DNA from: a virus
Reading direction: 5' to 3' (one strand)
Virus record (IMG/VR): IMGVR_UViG_3300025914_000017
Span: 1 to 48,634 of that record
DNA: 48,634 bases
This document shows positions 26,230-34,263 of this stretch, piece by piece (positions within the stretch are counted from its first letter, which is position 1; each line of letters starts with the position of its first letter). Under the pieces are notes generated by a model that was not told the origin of the DNA, did not search any database, and was given only the letters and a program-made list of their open reading frames with translations. The position numbers and the translations under genes were made by a program.

Positions 26230-27305
26230 ATACATATCAAAAAATAATGGCTTGTGAAGATAAATTTCAAGCTATCCAAAAAATTATCTCAATAGATGAA
26301 TTTACAAGAAGACTTTCAGAAATTGATCATATTTGTAACGATCCTACTACATGGAATGATCATAAAGCTGCCGCACGTATCATGAAAGAACGGCAAAAAA
26401 TATCTGATGTAATAAGTAAATATACTTACTTTAAAAATTGGGTTCTCTTTTTTAAAGAGATAGTAAATGAACTTCCAGAAGAAATACAATCGTTTAGCCA
26501 AGAATCTTCTACTCTGCTATCAGAATTGTCTGCATTTGAGATTAGTCAGATTTTTAAAGAAGAGTCTGATGATTTGCCTGCTATCCTCTCTATCAATGCC
26601 GGGGCTGGTGGTTTAGAGGCAGCAAATTGGGTTACTATGCTCTTACGTATGTATGCTAGATATGCCAGTAATAATAATTTCAAAGTAGAAATTTTAGACA
26701 CCAAACCATCTGAAGAGCATAGTTCTATTTGTACTGATTCAGTATCTATTAGAATAGAAGGTACTTATGCTTATGGTTTTTTTAAAAGTGAGTCTGGTGT
26801 ACATAGGTTAATACGTAACTCTCCATTTAGTTCAAATGATACTAGACATACATCCTTTGCTGCCGTGTCTGTTATGCCAGATATAGAAGACACTATTGAT
26901 ATTAATATTTTAGATAAGGATTTAGAAATAACTGCAATGCGGGCGGGCGGTAGTGGAGGACAACATCAAAATAAAACTAATAGTGCCGTTAGATTAAAAC
27001 ACTTGCCAACAGGGATTAATATTGCTGTTAGAGGTGAGAGAGATTATCATCAAAATAAAAGAACAGCTATGAAGATGTTGAAAGCTAAATTATATGAAAT
27101 TGAGTTAAAGAAGCAACAAGAAGAAAAGAATAAACATTTAGATGCTATGCAAGATGTAGCTTTTGGTTCTCAAATAAGAACTTATACTATGAGTCCCACT
27201 CAAATAGTAAAAGATCATAGAACAGATTTTGAATGTAATAATACTAATAATGTTTTAGATGGAGAAATTGATGATTTTATTAGTGCCTATTTGCATATGA
27301 TGTAA
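26226..27305 (+). CDS. prfB: Peptide chain release factor 2
   Basis: This 359-residue protein is full length. The stop-recognition tripeptide SPF at residues 199-201 marks it as RF2 (UAA and UGA) rather than RF1. GGQ is at 244-246 for peptidyl-tRNA hydrolysis. The host-type in-frame UGA frameshift near codon 25 is absent, so there is no autoregulation of that kind. It is embedded in the zinc-ribbon array, where many genes end in UGA as ATGA overlaps, so a role in efficient UGA termination is plausible. Release factors are known from huge phages. Confidence 0.93.
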   Translation: MNTYQKIMACEDKFQAIQKIISIDEFTRRLSEIDHICNDPTTWNDHKAAARIMKERQKISDVISKYTYFKNWVLFFKEIVNELPEEIQSFSQESSTLLSELSAFEISQIFKEESDDLPAILSINAGAGGLEAANWVTMLLRMYARYASNNNFKVEILDTKPSEEHSSICTDSVSIRIEGTYAYGFFKSESGVHRLIRNSPFSSNDTRHTSFAAVSVMPDIEDTIDINILDKDLEITAMRAGGSGGQHQNKTNSAVRLKHLPTGINIAVRGERDYHQNKRTAMKMLKAKLYEIELKKQQEEKNKHLDAMQDVAFGSQIRTYTMSPTQIVKDHRTDFECNNTNNVLDGEIDDFISAYLHMM

Positions 27306-27306
27306 T

Positions 27307-27879
27307 ATGAATAAGCTTTTATTAAAAGATTTTATAAAATATAATAGTCCTTGTTTTGTCTGCAATAGTAATATTGAATTAATTGTTAATAATTATGATA
27401 ATTTAACTCAACATAACTCTAGACTACATTGTCATGTTTCATCTAAACAAACTGTTATACCAATTAAAATTAAGTATAGTAATTCTCTAGAGTTAATCAT
27501 TCATCATAAAGATAATAGATTTAGCACTAACAATATAGATGAGTTACTAAAGTATTTTCAAACAAACATTTTGTGGTTAACTAGCCAATGTTCAAATTTA
27601 AAATGTAATTCTGTTATTGTATCCTCTCAAATTGTATTAAATACTAAATTTTTTAGACTTGATCCTCTAACCATACAATATGAACATTTTTACTTAAAAA
27701 ATTCTAATAAAATATCAGCTATAGTAATGACTGATTATAGAAATAATAGTACAGTCATATCTTTAGCTGATGAATTTAATATTATTCTTAATCTATCACT
27801 AACCGCAATGAGTTTGAAAAAATATAAAACTAAAGAACAATTCTTTAAAAAAATGAAAACGTATATTACATTTTCATAA
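27307..27879 (+). CDS. Zinc-ribbon protein, 190 aa
   Basis: C16/C19 (CFVC) and a later CSNLKC pair form a probable zinc site in a long, Asn-rich body. The tail is KKMKTYITFS. It follows RF2 by 1 bp. Its end overlaps the convergent gene at 27874. Confidence 0.65.
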   Translation: MNKLLLKDFIKYNSPCFVCNSNIELIVNNYDNLTQHNSRLHCHVSSKQTVIPIKIKYSNSLELIIHHKDNRFSTNNIDELLKYFQTNILWLTSQCSNLKCNSVIVSSQIVLNTKFFRLDPLTIQYEHFYLKNSNKISAIVMTDYRNNSTVISLADEFNIILNLSLTAMSLKKYKTKEQFFKKMKTYITFS

Positions 27880-28278
27880 AAAAATCTTAAGATTATTAAG
27901 CCTTTTACAGTATAGAATGGTTTCTACTAAATCACGTATCTTTAATTGATGTTCGTTGTTGTCTTTAATCCATTTTTGTTTTTTAAATCTGTAATCTGTT
28001 TTAATATTTATCTCTTTACCTAATTCAAATAATCTAATTTGAAAATGACTAAACTCTCTAAGTTTTTTAGGTTTACAATCGTAAGCGTCGTCAAGAACTA
28101 ATTGTATATTATAATCGCCTACCTTAATAAAGTTATCAAAAATAATCCTTTTATTCTTATTGTAGTAGGTATATAATATAATGTTGTCTCTTAGAGATTC
28201 TTTTATTTTATTTTTAGTAACTTTATTACTAAAATCTAAAATTACGGTTGTTTGTCTAGTTGCTTTAATTAAACTCAT
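27874..28278 (-). CDS. Hypothetical protein, 134 aa, only leftward gene inside the array
   Basis: This protein starts at MSLIKATRQTTVILDF (ATG 28278); the longer start at 28332 would overlap the divergent neighbour. It is Lys-rich with alternating strands and helices, and has no CxxC zinc motif. It ends CKRLNNLKIFL, yet again the F-x tail. It may be an inverted insertion into the array. Confidence 0.6.
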   Translation of the reverse strand: MSLIKATRQTTVILDFSNKVTKNKIKESLRDNIILYTYYNKNKRIIFDNFIKVGDYNIQLVLDDAYDCKPKKLREFSHFQIRLFELGKEINIKTDYRFKKQKWIKDNNEHQLKIRDLVETILYCKRLNNLKIFL

Positions 28279-28308
28279 AATGTATGTTTGTAATGCAGGT
28301 ATATTAAT

Positions 28309-28629
28309 ATGTTTGATGTAAATGATCCACATTGCTTAATTTGTAATAGACAATGTCGTGCTTTTATAGAAAACTTTTACTCCTGTGATCTTATGCCAGC
28401 TCATTATTTTTCAATAATGATCAAAGATAATGTAATTAAACATATTCAAATTAGATTGGAAAATTTTTGCGCAACTTCCAATTATTCTTTGAATAAAACT
28501 TTTATTTGGAAGCATTGTGATAATAATTTAAATTGTTCCAAAATTATTATGTCTCCGGCAATGGAATTTGATTTTAATAATTATATTAAGATGTTAAATA
28601 AATTGAAAACCATAATTAATTTTAGTTGA
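28309..28629 (+). CDS. Zinc-ribbon protein, 106 aa
   Basis: C9/C12 (CLIC) begins the zinc site, and further cysteines lie at FCATS and NLNCSK. The tail is NKLKTIINFS. It is the first short-form member after the inverted gene. Its stop TGA is followed 2 nt later by the next ATG. Confidence 0.65.
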   Translation: MFDVNDPHCLICNRQCRAFIENFYSCDLMPAHYFSIMIKDNVIKHIQIRLENFCATSNYSLNKTFIWKHCDNNLNCSKIIMSPAMEFDFNNYIKMLNKLKTIINFS

Positions 28630-28631
28630 TA

Positions 28632-29024
28632 ATGTTACATATAAAAGTGATATTAAAACAAATGCCAATTAATTGTCCAATATGTAATGGACCCTTAGTC
28701 AATAACTTTAAAGAATATCCCAAAGGTAATACATATGCAATGGATAAAAATTGTTTTCAAGCCAGCCATTACTTTTATTGTGCTTCTACAAAAGGTAAGG
28801 AAGATGAAGTTGCTTTTATTTGTATCGGACTTGATCCATATAAAAAAGTAACGGCAAATTGGTTAGTCTTAGAAAAGAAATTATATATTTATGGTAATGA
28901 GTCTACCAATAATCGAAAAAATATCTCAGAAGTAAAAACGACATATATTCCATATGTTGAACCAGATTTTTCGGATCCTTTTAAATTAATTGACAAAATA
29001 AGATTATATTGTAAATTAATATAA
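28632..29024 (+). CDS. Zinc-ribbon protein, about 130 aa
   Basis: It contains NCPICNGPL and a downstream C-F-Q-A-S-H that may complete the site. ATG 28632 is close to the previous stop, while ATG 28662 would give the family-typical MPINCPIC start. The tail LYCKLI is divergent and lacks the Phe. Confidence 0.62.
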   Translation: MLHIKVILKQMPINCPICNGPLVNNFKEYPKGNTYAMDKNCFQASHYFYCASTKGKEDEVAFICIGLDPYKKVTANWLVLEKKLYIYGNESTNNRKNISEVKTTYIPYVEPDFSDPFKLIDKIRLYCKLI

Positions 29025-29044
29025 TCGTGTTATATGTCCATCAT

Positions 29045-29410
29045 ATGGATGATACTTTGCTGTGTCCTATCTGTGGCAGCAAGATGAGAAACCTTATTAT
29101 GAATGATAAGTTTTGTTATCAAATTGGTAAAGTTCTCTCTTACATAGAGAGATCTTGTCATAATAAAGTAAATCATTATGTTCAAATGATTGTAGACAAG
29201 AGTTCTAAAAAAGTTTTTTGTGTAAAACTTCCTTTGAATCCACAATATTCTAAAACAATAGAAATAAATTTCTATAAAAGTGAATGTATTTTAAATCTTC
29301 TTAAAGATAAAATAAGTTATACTTTAAATATTCCTAAAATAATTGTGCCTGACTTTCCAAATCTAATTAAATTGAAACAACAAGTTAACTTATATTCTCT
29401 ATTTTCATGA
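29045..29410 (+). CDS. Zinc-ribbon protein, 121 aa
   Basis: It starts MDDTLLCPICG; a GTG at 29027 is an alternative start. CPIC and a later C-H-N-K-V-N-H may form the zinc site. The tail is QQVNLYSLFS. A GAGGTGAT element after its stop serves the next gene. Confidence 0.62.
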   Translation: MDDTLLCPICGSKMRNLIMNDKFCYQIGKVLSYIERSCHNKVNHYVQMIVDKSSKKVFCVKLPLNPQYSKTIEINFYKSECILNLLKDKISYTLNIPKIIVPDFPNLIKLKQQVNLYSLFS

Positions 29411-29427
29411 GGTGATATATATAAAGT

Positions 29428-29808
29428 ATGATAAATTGTCAAGTCTGCGGACAAAATCTAGTGAGATCAGGCAATGCAGAAATATATACTTGTATGTCTT
29501 CTTTCCATTGGATTGAAACTTATAATAAATATATAGAATATAAACACTTTGCTTGTCATTTTAAAGATAGTAAAATATTATATAAGGTTGTAACAATCTA
29601 TCCATATTGTTTCAAAATGTTTTATGAAGATAATAAAACTAGAATATCTAAATCCATTGTCAGGTCTGAAATTAAGAAAAATGGTAAAGAGACCGCTTAC
29701 TCTTCTGAAGAAGTTAATATTTTAGAAATTGATTCTATCATAGAATTTCCTTGGTCTAATAAAGATCAAGTGCTTGATAAATTAAAATTATATTCTATCT
29801 TTTCATGA
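29428..29808 (+). CDS. Zinc-ribbon protein, 126 aa
   Basis: MINCQVCGQNL, then a Cys at YTCMSSFHW, gives a C-x2-C...C-x4-H pattern. The tail is DKLKLYSIFS. Its last codons overlap the next start (ATGA). Confidence 0.68.
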   Translation: MINCQVCGQNLVRSGNAEIYTCMSSFHWIETYNKYIEYKHFACHFKDSKILYKVVTIYPYCFKMFYEDNKTRISKSIVRSEIKKNGKETAYSSEEVNILEIDSIIEFPWSNKDQVLDKLKLYSIFS

Positions 29809-30125
29809 ACTATCAATGTCATTATTGTAATAAAAATTTAGAAAGAACCTCAACTGTTACATTGTCTTGTATTGGAACAGGAAATTACATTATTAAATGT
29901 TTAAATTGTTTTAAAACTAAAATAAAATTTAAGGATTATAATATTTTTGATGTAATTCTAGTTGGTAATAATTATAGTTGTCTAAAATTTTCTAATAGTT
30001 TTGATAGTAATAAAAGTTGTATAGAGGTAAATTCTTCCGAACATTTATATTTAAATAAGTGTTTATCTTATGAAGATTGTATATTAATCTTTAAAAAATT
30101 TAACAAAATATCTGCTTTCTTATGA
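29805..30125 (+). CDS. Zinc-ribbon protein, 106 aa
   Basis: MNYQCHYCNKNL and IKCLNC give two complete Cys pairs, making this the clearest four-Cys member. The tail is KKFNKISAFL. There are ATGA overlaps on both sides. Confidence 0.7.
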   Translation: MNYQCHYCNKNLERTSTVTLSCIGTGNYIIKCLNCFKTKIKFKDYNIFDVILVGNNYSCLKFSNSFDSNKSCIEVNSSEHLYLNKCLSYEDCILIFKKFNKISAFL

Positions 30126-30424
30126 TTTGTCCTATTTGTAACTATAATTTATCTAAAAGTGACCTTCATGAAGGCGTCTTTATTTGTCAACAAGAAAAGA
30201 AAGTAAAACATATTTTTATGTGTTATTTTTCTTTATCTGAACCAGATATTCTAGAAGATTATTATATAGAAGTTTCTTCTCTTAATTTAAATATTGATGG
30301 TTACCCCACTGACAATGAAACTCATATAACTTTTAATAAGAATACAATAATTTTCTCATATATAGATTATTGTGACGCCTTAGAACTCTTTAATAAAATA
30401 AAGAAAATGTATATATTTACTTAA
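30122..30424 (+). CDS. Zinc-ribbon protein, 100 aa
   Basis: It has MICPICNYNL, then FICQQEKKVKH, a C-x2-C...C-x6-H pattern. It is acidic in the middle and the tail is NKIKKMYIFT. It is coupled to the preceding gene by ATGA. Confidence 0.7.
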   Translation: MICPICNYNLSKSDLHEGVFICQQEKKVKHIFMCYFSLSEPDILEDYYIEVSSLNLNIDGYPTDNETHITFNKNTIIFSYIDYCDALELFNKIKKMYIFT

Positions 30425-30426
30425 TT

Positions 30427-30747
30427 ATGTTATGTCCCATCTGTAATAATCCATGTTCTCCTAAATTAACTACTAAAAATAATATTATTGGTGTATCTTG
30501 TGAAATAATTACAATTAGTAATTATTATCATATATTTATTTATGCTTCTGAAGACAATTTTATGCTGGCAATATATTACACTACCCTTGAAGAAGAACAA
30601 TTTATAATTGTTGGCTGTTACAATGATAGTAATTCTGTAAATTTTATTTTTTCTATAAAAAATAAAACCTTTTTAATACCACAATTTAATCCCTGTTCTT
30701 CTTTAGAAGTAATAGATAAATATTTAAATATGAAGGCATTTATATAA
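30427..30747 (+). CDS. Zinc-ribbon protein, 106 aa
   Basis: It has MLCPICNNPC, then a Cys in VSCEIIT and a His in YYHIF. The tail is DKYLNMKAFI. Its stop overlaps the next ATG by one base (TAATG). Confidence 0.7.
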   Translation: MLCPICNNPCSPKLTTKNNIIGVSCEIITISNYYHIFIYASEDNFMLAIYYTTLEEEQFIIVGCYNDSNSVNFIFSIKNKTFLIPQFNPCSSLEVIDKYLNMKAFI

Positions 30748-31016
30748 TGTGTCCTATTTGTTTTGAACCTCATCCTTCTCATAAAGTTAGATTTAATCAT
30801 AGGTTTGTTTATATAAATGACTTTCATTGGTCTCTTTCTATACATTATAAAAATACTACTATAGAAATTAGCAGAGAATGTCCTAGTAATGGTTTTAATT
30901 ATAATTATTATGTTTATTTACAGATCGGCTCAAACGAATACCAATTACCAGAATTTGAATTGTGTAATACTTTAGAAGTATTAAATAAATTTATGAAAAT
31001 TAAATCATTTGCATAA
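30747..31016 (+). CDS. Zinc-ribbon protein, 89 aa
   Basis: It has MCPICFEPHPSH with His residues close by, but no distinct second Cys before the body, so the zinc site may be C2H2 or decayed. The tail is NKFMKIKSFA. A 59-bp gap without a gene follows. Confidence 0.68.
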   Translation: MCPICFEPHPSHKVRFNHRFVYINDFHWSLSIHYKNTTIEISRECPSNGFNYNYYVYLQIGSNEYQLPEFELCNTLEVLNKFMKIKSFA

Positions 31017-31075
31017 TTATTTTTAATTGCTTTATCGATTATCATGATTATAGTAGTGCTGATATAAAATTTTCA

Positions 31076-31354
31076 ATGCATTGTCCAATTTGTAATAAAT
31101 TTATAACGCCTGACGCCGATGCCATCAGAGTATGTCGAGGTAATAATCCAGAGGGATTTCATCATTTTTATTTTGAAAACCCAACTAATTTTAGTTTATT
31201 TTTTGAAAATGTAGAACTCCATGCCCTTAATAATAAATATACTTTTATAGTCGAAGAGCCCCGCCAAATAATAAAAATTAATTTAGATAAAATTGAATAT
31301 TGTGAAATTATGGAAATTATAGATAGATATATGAAAATGTTGGTTTTTTCATGA
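31076..31354 (+). CDS. Zinc-ribbon protein, 92 aa
   Basis: MHCPICNKF and RVCRGNNPEGFHHF give C-x2-C...C-x8-H. The tail is DRYMKMLVFS. It is coupled to the next gene by ATGA. Confidence 0.7.
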   Translation: MHCPICNKFITPDADAIRVCRGNNPEGFHHFYFENPTNFSLFFENVELHALNNKYTFIVEEPRQIIKINLDKIEYCEIMEIIDRYMKMLVFS

Positions 31355-31632
31355 ATTGTCCCATTTGTCAGCTATCTATGACACTTATTAAAATAAATAA
31401 TAAAGATGAAAGATTTCGCTGTGAATCAAATAAGCAACATTATTGTGTTTATTATTTAAATGGACTTACTTGGTGGGTGCAACATAATAACATGGAAATT
31501 GAATATGATCATCTATTTGGTTGTAGTTTAATTGTAAATGATGAATCAGGTATAGAACACTATTACAGAATAGATTATAATGTGTCTTTTCAAGATGCAC
31601 CAAAACTTTTAAAATTGAAAGCTTTTTTATGA
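31351..31632 (+). CDS. Zinc-ribbon protein, 93 aa
   Basis: MNCPICQLSM and FRCESNKQHY give C-x2-C...C-x5-H. The tail is PKLLKLKAFL. The junction AAAGCTTTTTTATGAATTGTC with the next gene recurs with silent changes at several junctions of the array. Confidence 0.72.
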   Translation: MNCPICQLSMTLIKINNKDERFRCESNKQHYCVYYLNGLTWWVQHNNMEIEYDHLFGCSLIVNDESGIEHYYRIDYNVSFQDAPKLLKLKAFL

Positions 31633-31937
31633 ATTGTCCAGTTTGTAATCAACCTATGATTTATGTAAAAGAAGATGAAGGTGGTCCGCAAACCTTTAAT
31701 AGAAATAAATGTAACTATCGTCCTGACCATGATACTAGGCATTATGATGATGGTGCCTGGTTTACAAAATTAAATAATATTCAAATAGGACATAATCTAG
31801 ATGATCCTAATCTTTCCAACTTCTATGTAAGAATAATTGGCGAACATGAAACCTCCTTTTTAAATATTGATGCAATATCTTTTGAAGATAGTTATAATTA
31901 TCTTATTAAATTTTCGAAATTGAAAGCCTTTCTATGA
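31629..31937 (+). CDS. Zinc-ribbon protein, 102 aa
   Basis: MNCPVCNQPM and NKCNYRPDHD give C-x2-C...C-x5-H. The tail is KFSKLKAFL, nearly identical to the previous member although the bodies differ. ATGA overlaps lie on both sides. Confidence 0.72.
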   Translation: MNCPVCNQPMIYVKEDEGGPQTFNRNKCNYRPDHDTRHYDDGAWFTKLNNIQIGHNLDDPNLSNFYVRIIGEHETSFLNIDAISFEDSYNYLIKFSKLKAFL

Positions 31938-32218
31938 ATTGCCCCATCTGTAACCATCAAATGGAAGAAAGATATAAATATTTAGCTCCCACAGGAATTT
32001 TCTTTAGATGTATCCAATTCTCACAACAGCATGATACCGTTTTTATTAACGAAAAAGAATGGACCGTTAGATATAACAGTATCATTTTGTTTACAATAAA
32101 TAGTTTGTTTTATTTAAAATTTTCCACCAATAGTCAAAGCATTAATATTCCCAATATTCCTTTTAATGAATCTTTTAAATGTATACAAAAATATCTTAAA
32201 TTACAAAGCTTTACATGA
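31934..32218 (+). CDS. Zinc-ribbon protein, 94 aa
   Basis: MNCPICNHQM and FRCIQFSQQHD give C-x2-C...C-x6-H. The tail is QKYLKLQSFT. Its stop TGA overlaps the ATG of an 18-codon remnant gene. Confidence 0.72.
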   Translation: MNCPICNHQMEERYKYLAPTGIFFRCIQFSQQHDTVFINEKEWTVRYNSIILFTINSLFYLKFSTNSQSINIPNIPFNESFKCIQKYLKLQSFT

Positions 32219-32271
32219 TCTGCCCCTTTAATATTCTGCAACGTTATATTAATTTATCAGCTTTCTTATGA
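32215..32271 (+). pseudogene. 18-codon remnant of a zinc-ribbon gene, first and last segments fused
   Basis: The ORF reads MICPFNILQRYINLSAFL and stops. MICP is the family N-terminus and QRYINLSAFL is the family tail, so the whole body was lost by an in-frame internal deletion. ATGA overlaps persist on both sides, so the relic keeps translational coupling through the array. It could still be translated as a tail peptide. Confidence 0.75.
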
Positions 32272-32638
32272 TTATTCTTTATACTTTTCTCTTGTCTTTA
32301 ATATTAGCAGCTTGGCTTACAGCTACCCCCAAATTACAGCTAATCCCAACTAAACATCTTCTTATATGTCCATTTTGTCTAAAACAATTGGATAAGTATG
32401 CTGTTATGTTTAGAGACTGTAATAATTTCCCTCCCCTGGAAAAATTAATCATGCTTTCTCTATGTTTGCAGAAAATTTCTATCTGATTGTTTATGCTGAT
32501 GTTACTATTAAATTAGAAAAATATTATAATTCATATTTTATCACAATCAATGATAAAATATTTACAATCCCTCCCTTCCAAGTGTGTAATAGTTTAGAGG
32601 TAATGCATAAATATTTAAAATTATTGCCCTTTTCTTAA
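32268..32638 (+). pseudogene. Frameshifted zinc-ribbon pseudogene
   Basis: A 72-codon ORF from 32268 contains LLICPFCLKQLDK, the family zinc start, but lacks an ATG in place (ATA instead) and stops at 32484-32486. In another frame the sequence from about 32470 reads through IPPFQVCNSLEV to HKYLKLLPFS and stop at 32638, the family C-terminus. The two parts are one gene broken by a frameshift. Confidence 0.7.
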
Positions 32639-32682
32639 CAACATACAATATCTCGATCGCAACTTCCCTCGCGCATAAAATT

Positions 32683-32937
32683 ATGAAATGTCCCCTCTGT
32701 TATGATAGCTGTCAAACTCTCTATTCTAATGAATTTAGATGTACTAAGTTTGATCATAGTTTCGTTTTTTCTCATCATGATTGGGCTCTCTATCATATAC
32801 CATCGGATATAATTACTACAACTTATGGGCTATCGTATTATACCAGTAATAATATTATCTCCTTTGAAACGCTAAAATCCCCTGATGCTGCTATTAAAAT
32901 TTTGTTAAAATTCTTAAAAATATCCGCCTTTGCCTAA
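32683..32937 (+). CDS. Zinc-ribbon protein, 84 aa
   Basis: MKCPLCYDSC and FRCTKFDHSF give C-x2-C...C-x4-H. The tail is LKFLKISAFA. This member is intact and lies between two broken ones. The 44 bp before it contain no gene. Confidence 0.7.
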   Translation: MKCPLCYDSCQTLYSNEFRCTKFDHSFVFSHHDWALYHIPSDIITTTYGLSYYTSNNIISFETLKSPDAAIKILLKFLKISAFA

Positions 32938-32938
32938 A

Positions 32939-33084
32939 ATGAATTGTCCCATTTGTCAAGCTAAACTTATAAAATATCTAAGAATCCATTAGAAGAATTG
33001 TCTTGCTATAAAATGAAAATTATCCCGTTTTCAGAGTGTTATCAAACGTTACAACGCTATATCAAGATGTCTGCCTTCCTATGA
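32939..33084 (+). pseudogene. Truncated zinc-ribbon remnant
   Basis: The 5' part reads MNCPICQAKLIKYLRIH and stops. Further on, in another frame, SECYQTLQRYIKMSAFL and a TGA at 33082-33084 give the family C-terminus. The middle is deleted. The TGA still overlaps the next gene's ATG. Confidence 0.7.
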
Positions 33085-33380
33085 AAATTTGTCCCGTTTG
33101 TCATCAGCCACTAATAAAAGAAAAATTAGGTAGTCCCATATTTACTTCTTATTATTGTACCGAATTTGGTCATGTTGCTTCTTGGTCTTCTTCTAACAGT
33201 TGGTCATTATACTGCTATGTTAATGATTATTTATATGCTATTATCGGCTCGGAAGATAAATGTAGTTTTATCACCTTTACTGATAATACAACAAAAGTAA
33301 CAACAACGAATATTTATACTTCTTTTGAAGAGTCTTATCTGTCTATCCAACGAATGGTTAAATTATTAACTTTTATTTAA
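33081..33380 (+). CDS. Zinc-ribbon protein, 99 aa
   Basis: It starts MKICPVCHQPL at the ATGA overlap; a longer reading from 33036 runs through the remnant's tail and is rejected. YYCTEFGHV completes C-x2-C...C-x4-H. The tail is QRMVKLLTFI. Confidence 0.7.
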   Translation: MKICPVCHQPLIKEKLGSPIFTSYYCTEFGHVASWSSSNSWSLYCYVNDYLYAIIGSEDKCSFITFTDNTTKVTTTNIYTSFEESYLSIQRMVKLLTFI

Positions 33381-33381
33381 A

Positions 33382-33687
33382 ATGAATTGCCCCCACTGTA
33401 ATATAATGTGTTCTAAATCTGATCATACTTATGATTGTTTTAAAGATTTTAAACATACTTTTATCTTTTCTAACAAAAACTCTTGGTGGCTTATTATTAA
33501 ATATGATAGTCTAATAGAATATCGTTTGGAAATTCATAATTCTCTTCCTACTTTTTATGTCTTTGCTAATCCTCCCTTTTCTATAGTCTTTGAATATGTA
33601 ATACATGAACCCGTAATAGCAGCAAATGCTAAATCTATAATAGAAAAATATATTAATCATTATAATAAAATGAAAGCCTTTATATGA
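33382..33687 (+). CDS. Zinc-ribbon protein, 101 aa
   Basis: MNCPHCNIMC and YDCFKDFKHTF give C-x2-C...C-x5-H. The tail is NHYNKMKAFI. Its stop TGA overlaps the start of the last, truncated member. Confidence 0.7.
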   Translation: MNCPHCNIMCSKSDHTYDCFKDFKHTFIFSNKNSWWLIIKYDSLIEYRLEIHNSLPTFYVFANPPFSIVFEYVIHEPVIAANAKSIIEKYINHYNKMKAFI

Positions 33688-33920
33688 AAGAATTACCTGT
33701 TAAAAATGATAGTTATTTCTATAATGATAATAATTGGTCTGTTTATTATGTTTTCTGTAATAAATATAAGGTAAGAATTTGCTGCATCTTAGAAAAATGT
33801 TATGTCCATATGTTGAATGAACAATACGTAACGGTAAAATGTATGCCAATTAATTCTTTAAAGTTTGATGATGCAGATTCTTTTGTTAATAGATATTTTA
33901 ATTTAATGGCTTTTTATTAA
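33684..33920 (+). CDS. N-terminally truncated member of the zinc-ribbon family, 78 aa
   Basis: It starts MKELPVKNDSYFYN and lacks the CxxC region, but the body (NNWSVYYVF) and the tail NRYFNLMAFY are those of the family. It is the last gene of the array and may be non-functional. Beyond it no gene is seen for 600 bp. Confidence 0.6.
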   Translation: MKELPVKNDSYFYNDNNWSVYYVFCNKYKVRICCILEKCYVHMLNEQYVTVKCMPINSLKFDDADSFVNRYFNLMAFY

Positions 33921-34226
33921 AATATAATGTCATAGGATGCTGTCAAAGGGAGCAAAGTGTTAGAAAGTGGGAGGGTGTGGGAAGATAGCTGAATTAATGT
34001 CTTTTAATGTTTTGGCTGTCATTTGGGGTGGAATAGGATAGAAAGAGAAGATAAGTTATACTTTGATTTAGAAGGTTTAAGGAGGAAAGTAAGATTTTGG
34101 ATTGGTTTGAACTGTATTATAGAGCTTATAGATGGTTTGATGTGTTTAAAATAGCTGTAGACCGGGTCCCCAGCCGCCTCGGACCGTCAAACTCCCCACC
34201 TTTTCACTGCTGCTACAATACAGGGT
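33921..34226. other. Non-coding boundary: purine-rich block and GC-rich hairpin
   Basis: From about 33930 to 34130 the top strand is dominated by G and A (for example GAAAGTGGGAGGGTGTGGGAAG and AGGAGGAAAG), a strong strand bias with no ORF. Then GGTCC (34165-34169) pairs with GGACC (34181-34185) in a GC-rich segment that stands out sharply. Composition changes from very AT-rich to more balanced across this block. It may be a module junction, a replication-related site or a long leader. I see no gene in it. Confidence 0.5.
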
Positions 34227-34263
34227 TTGGCATACTCTCTGCATTATTCAATTAACATACCAA
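34227..34263. repeat. Palindromic element copy 1 (imperfect)
   Basis: The left half TTTGGCATACTCTCTGCA has GG-N10-GC. The right half ends ATACCAA but has TC where the inner GC should be, so this copy has one broken core position. It is not followed by a box. Confidence 0.6.

Noticed and set aside
26226-26310. Programmed frameshift in the RF2 gene
   Set aside because: The reading frame is continuous from the ATG and no CTTTGAC-like site is present.
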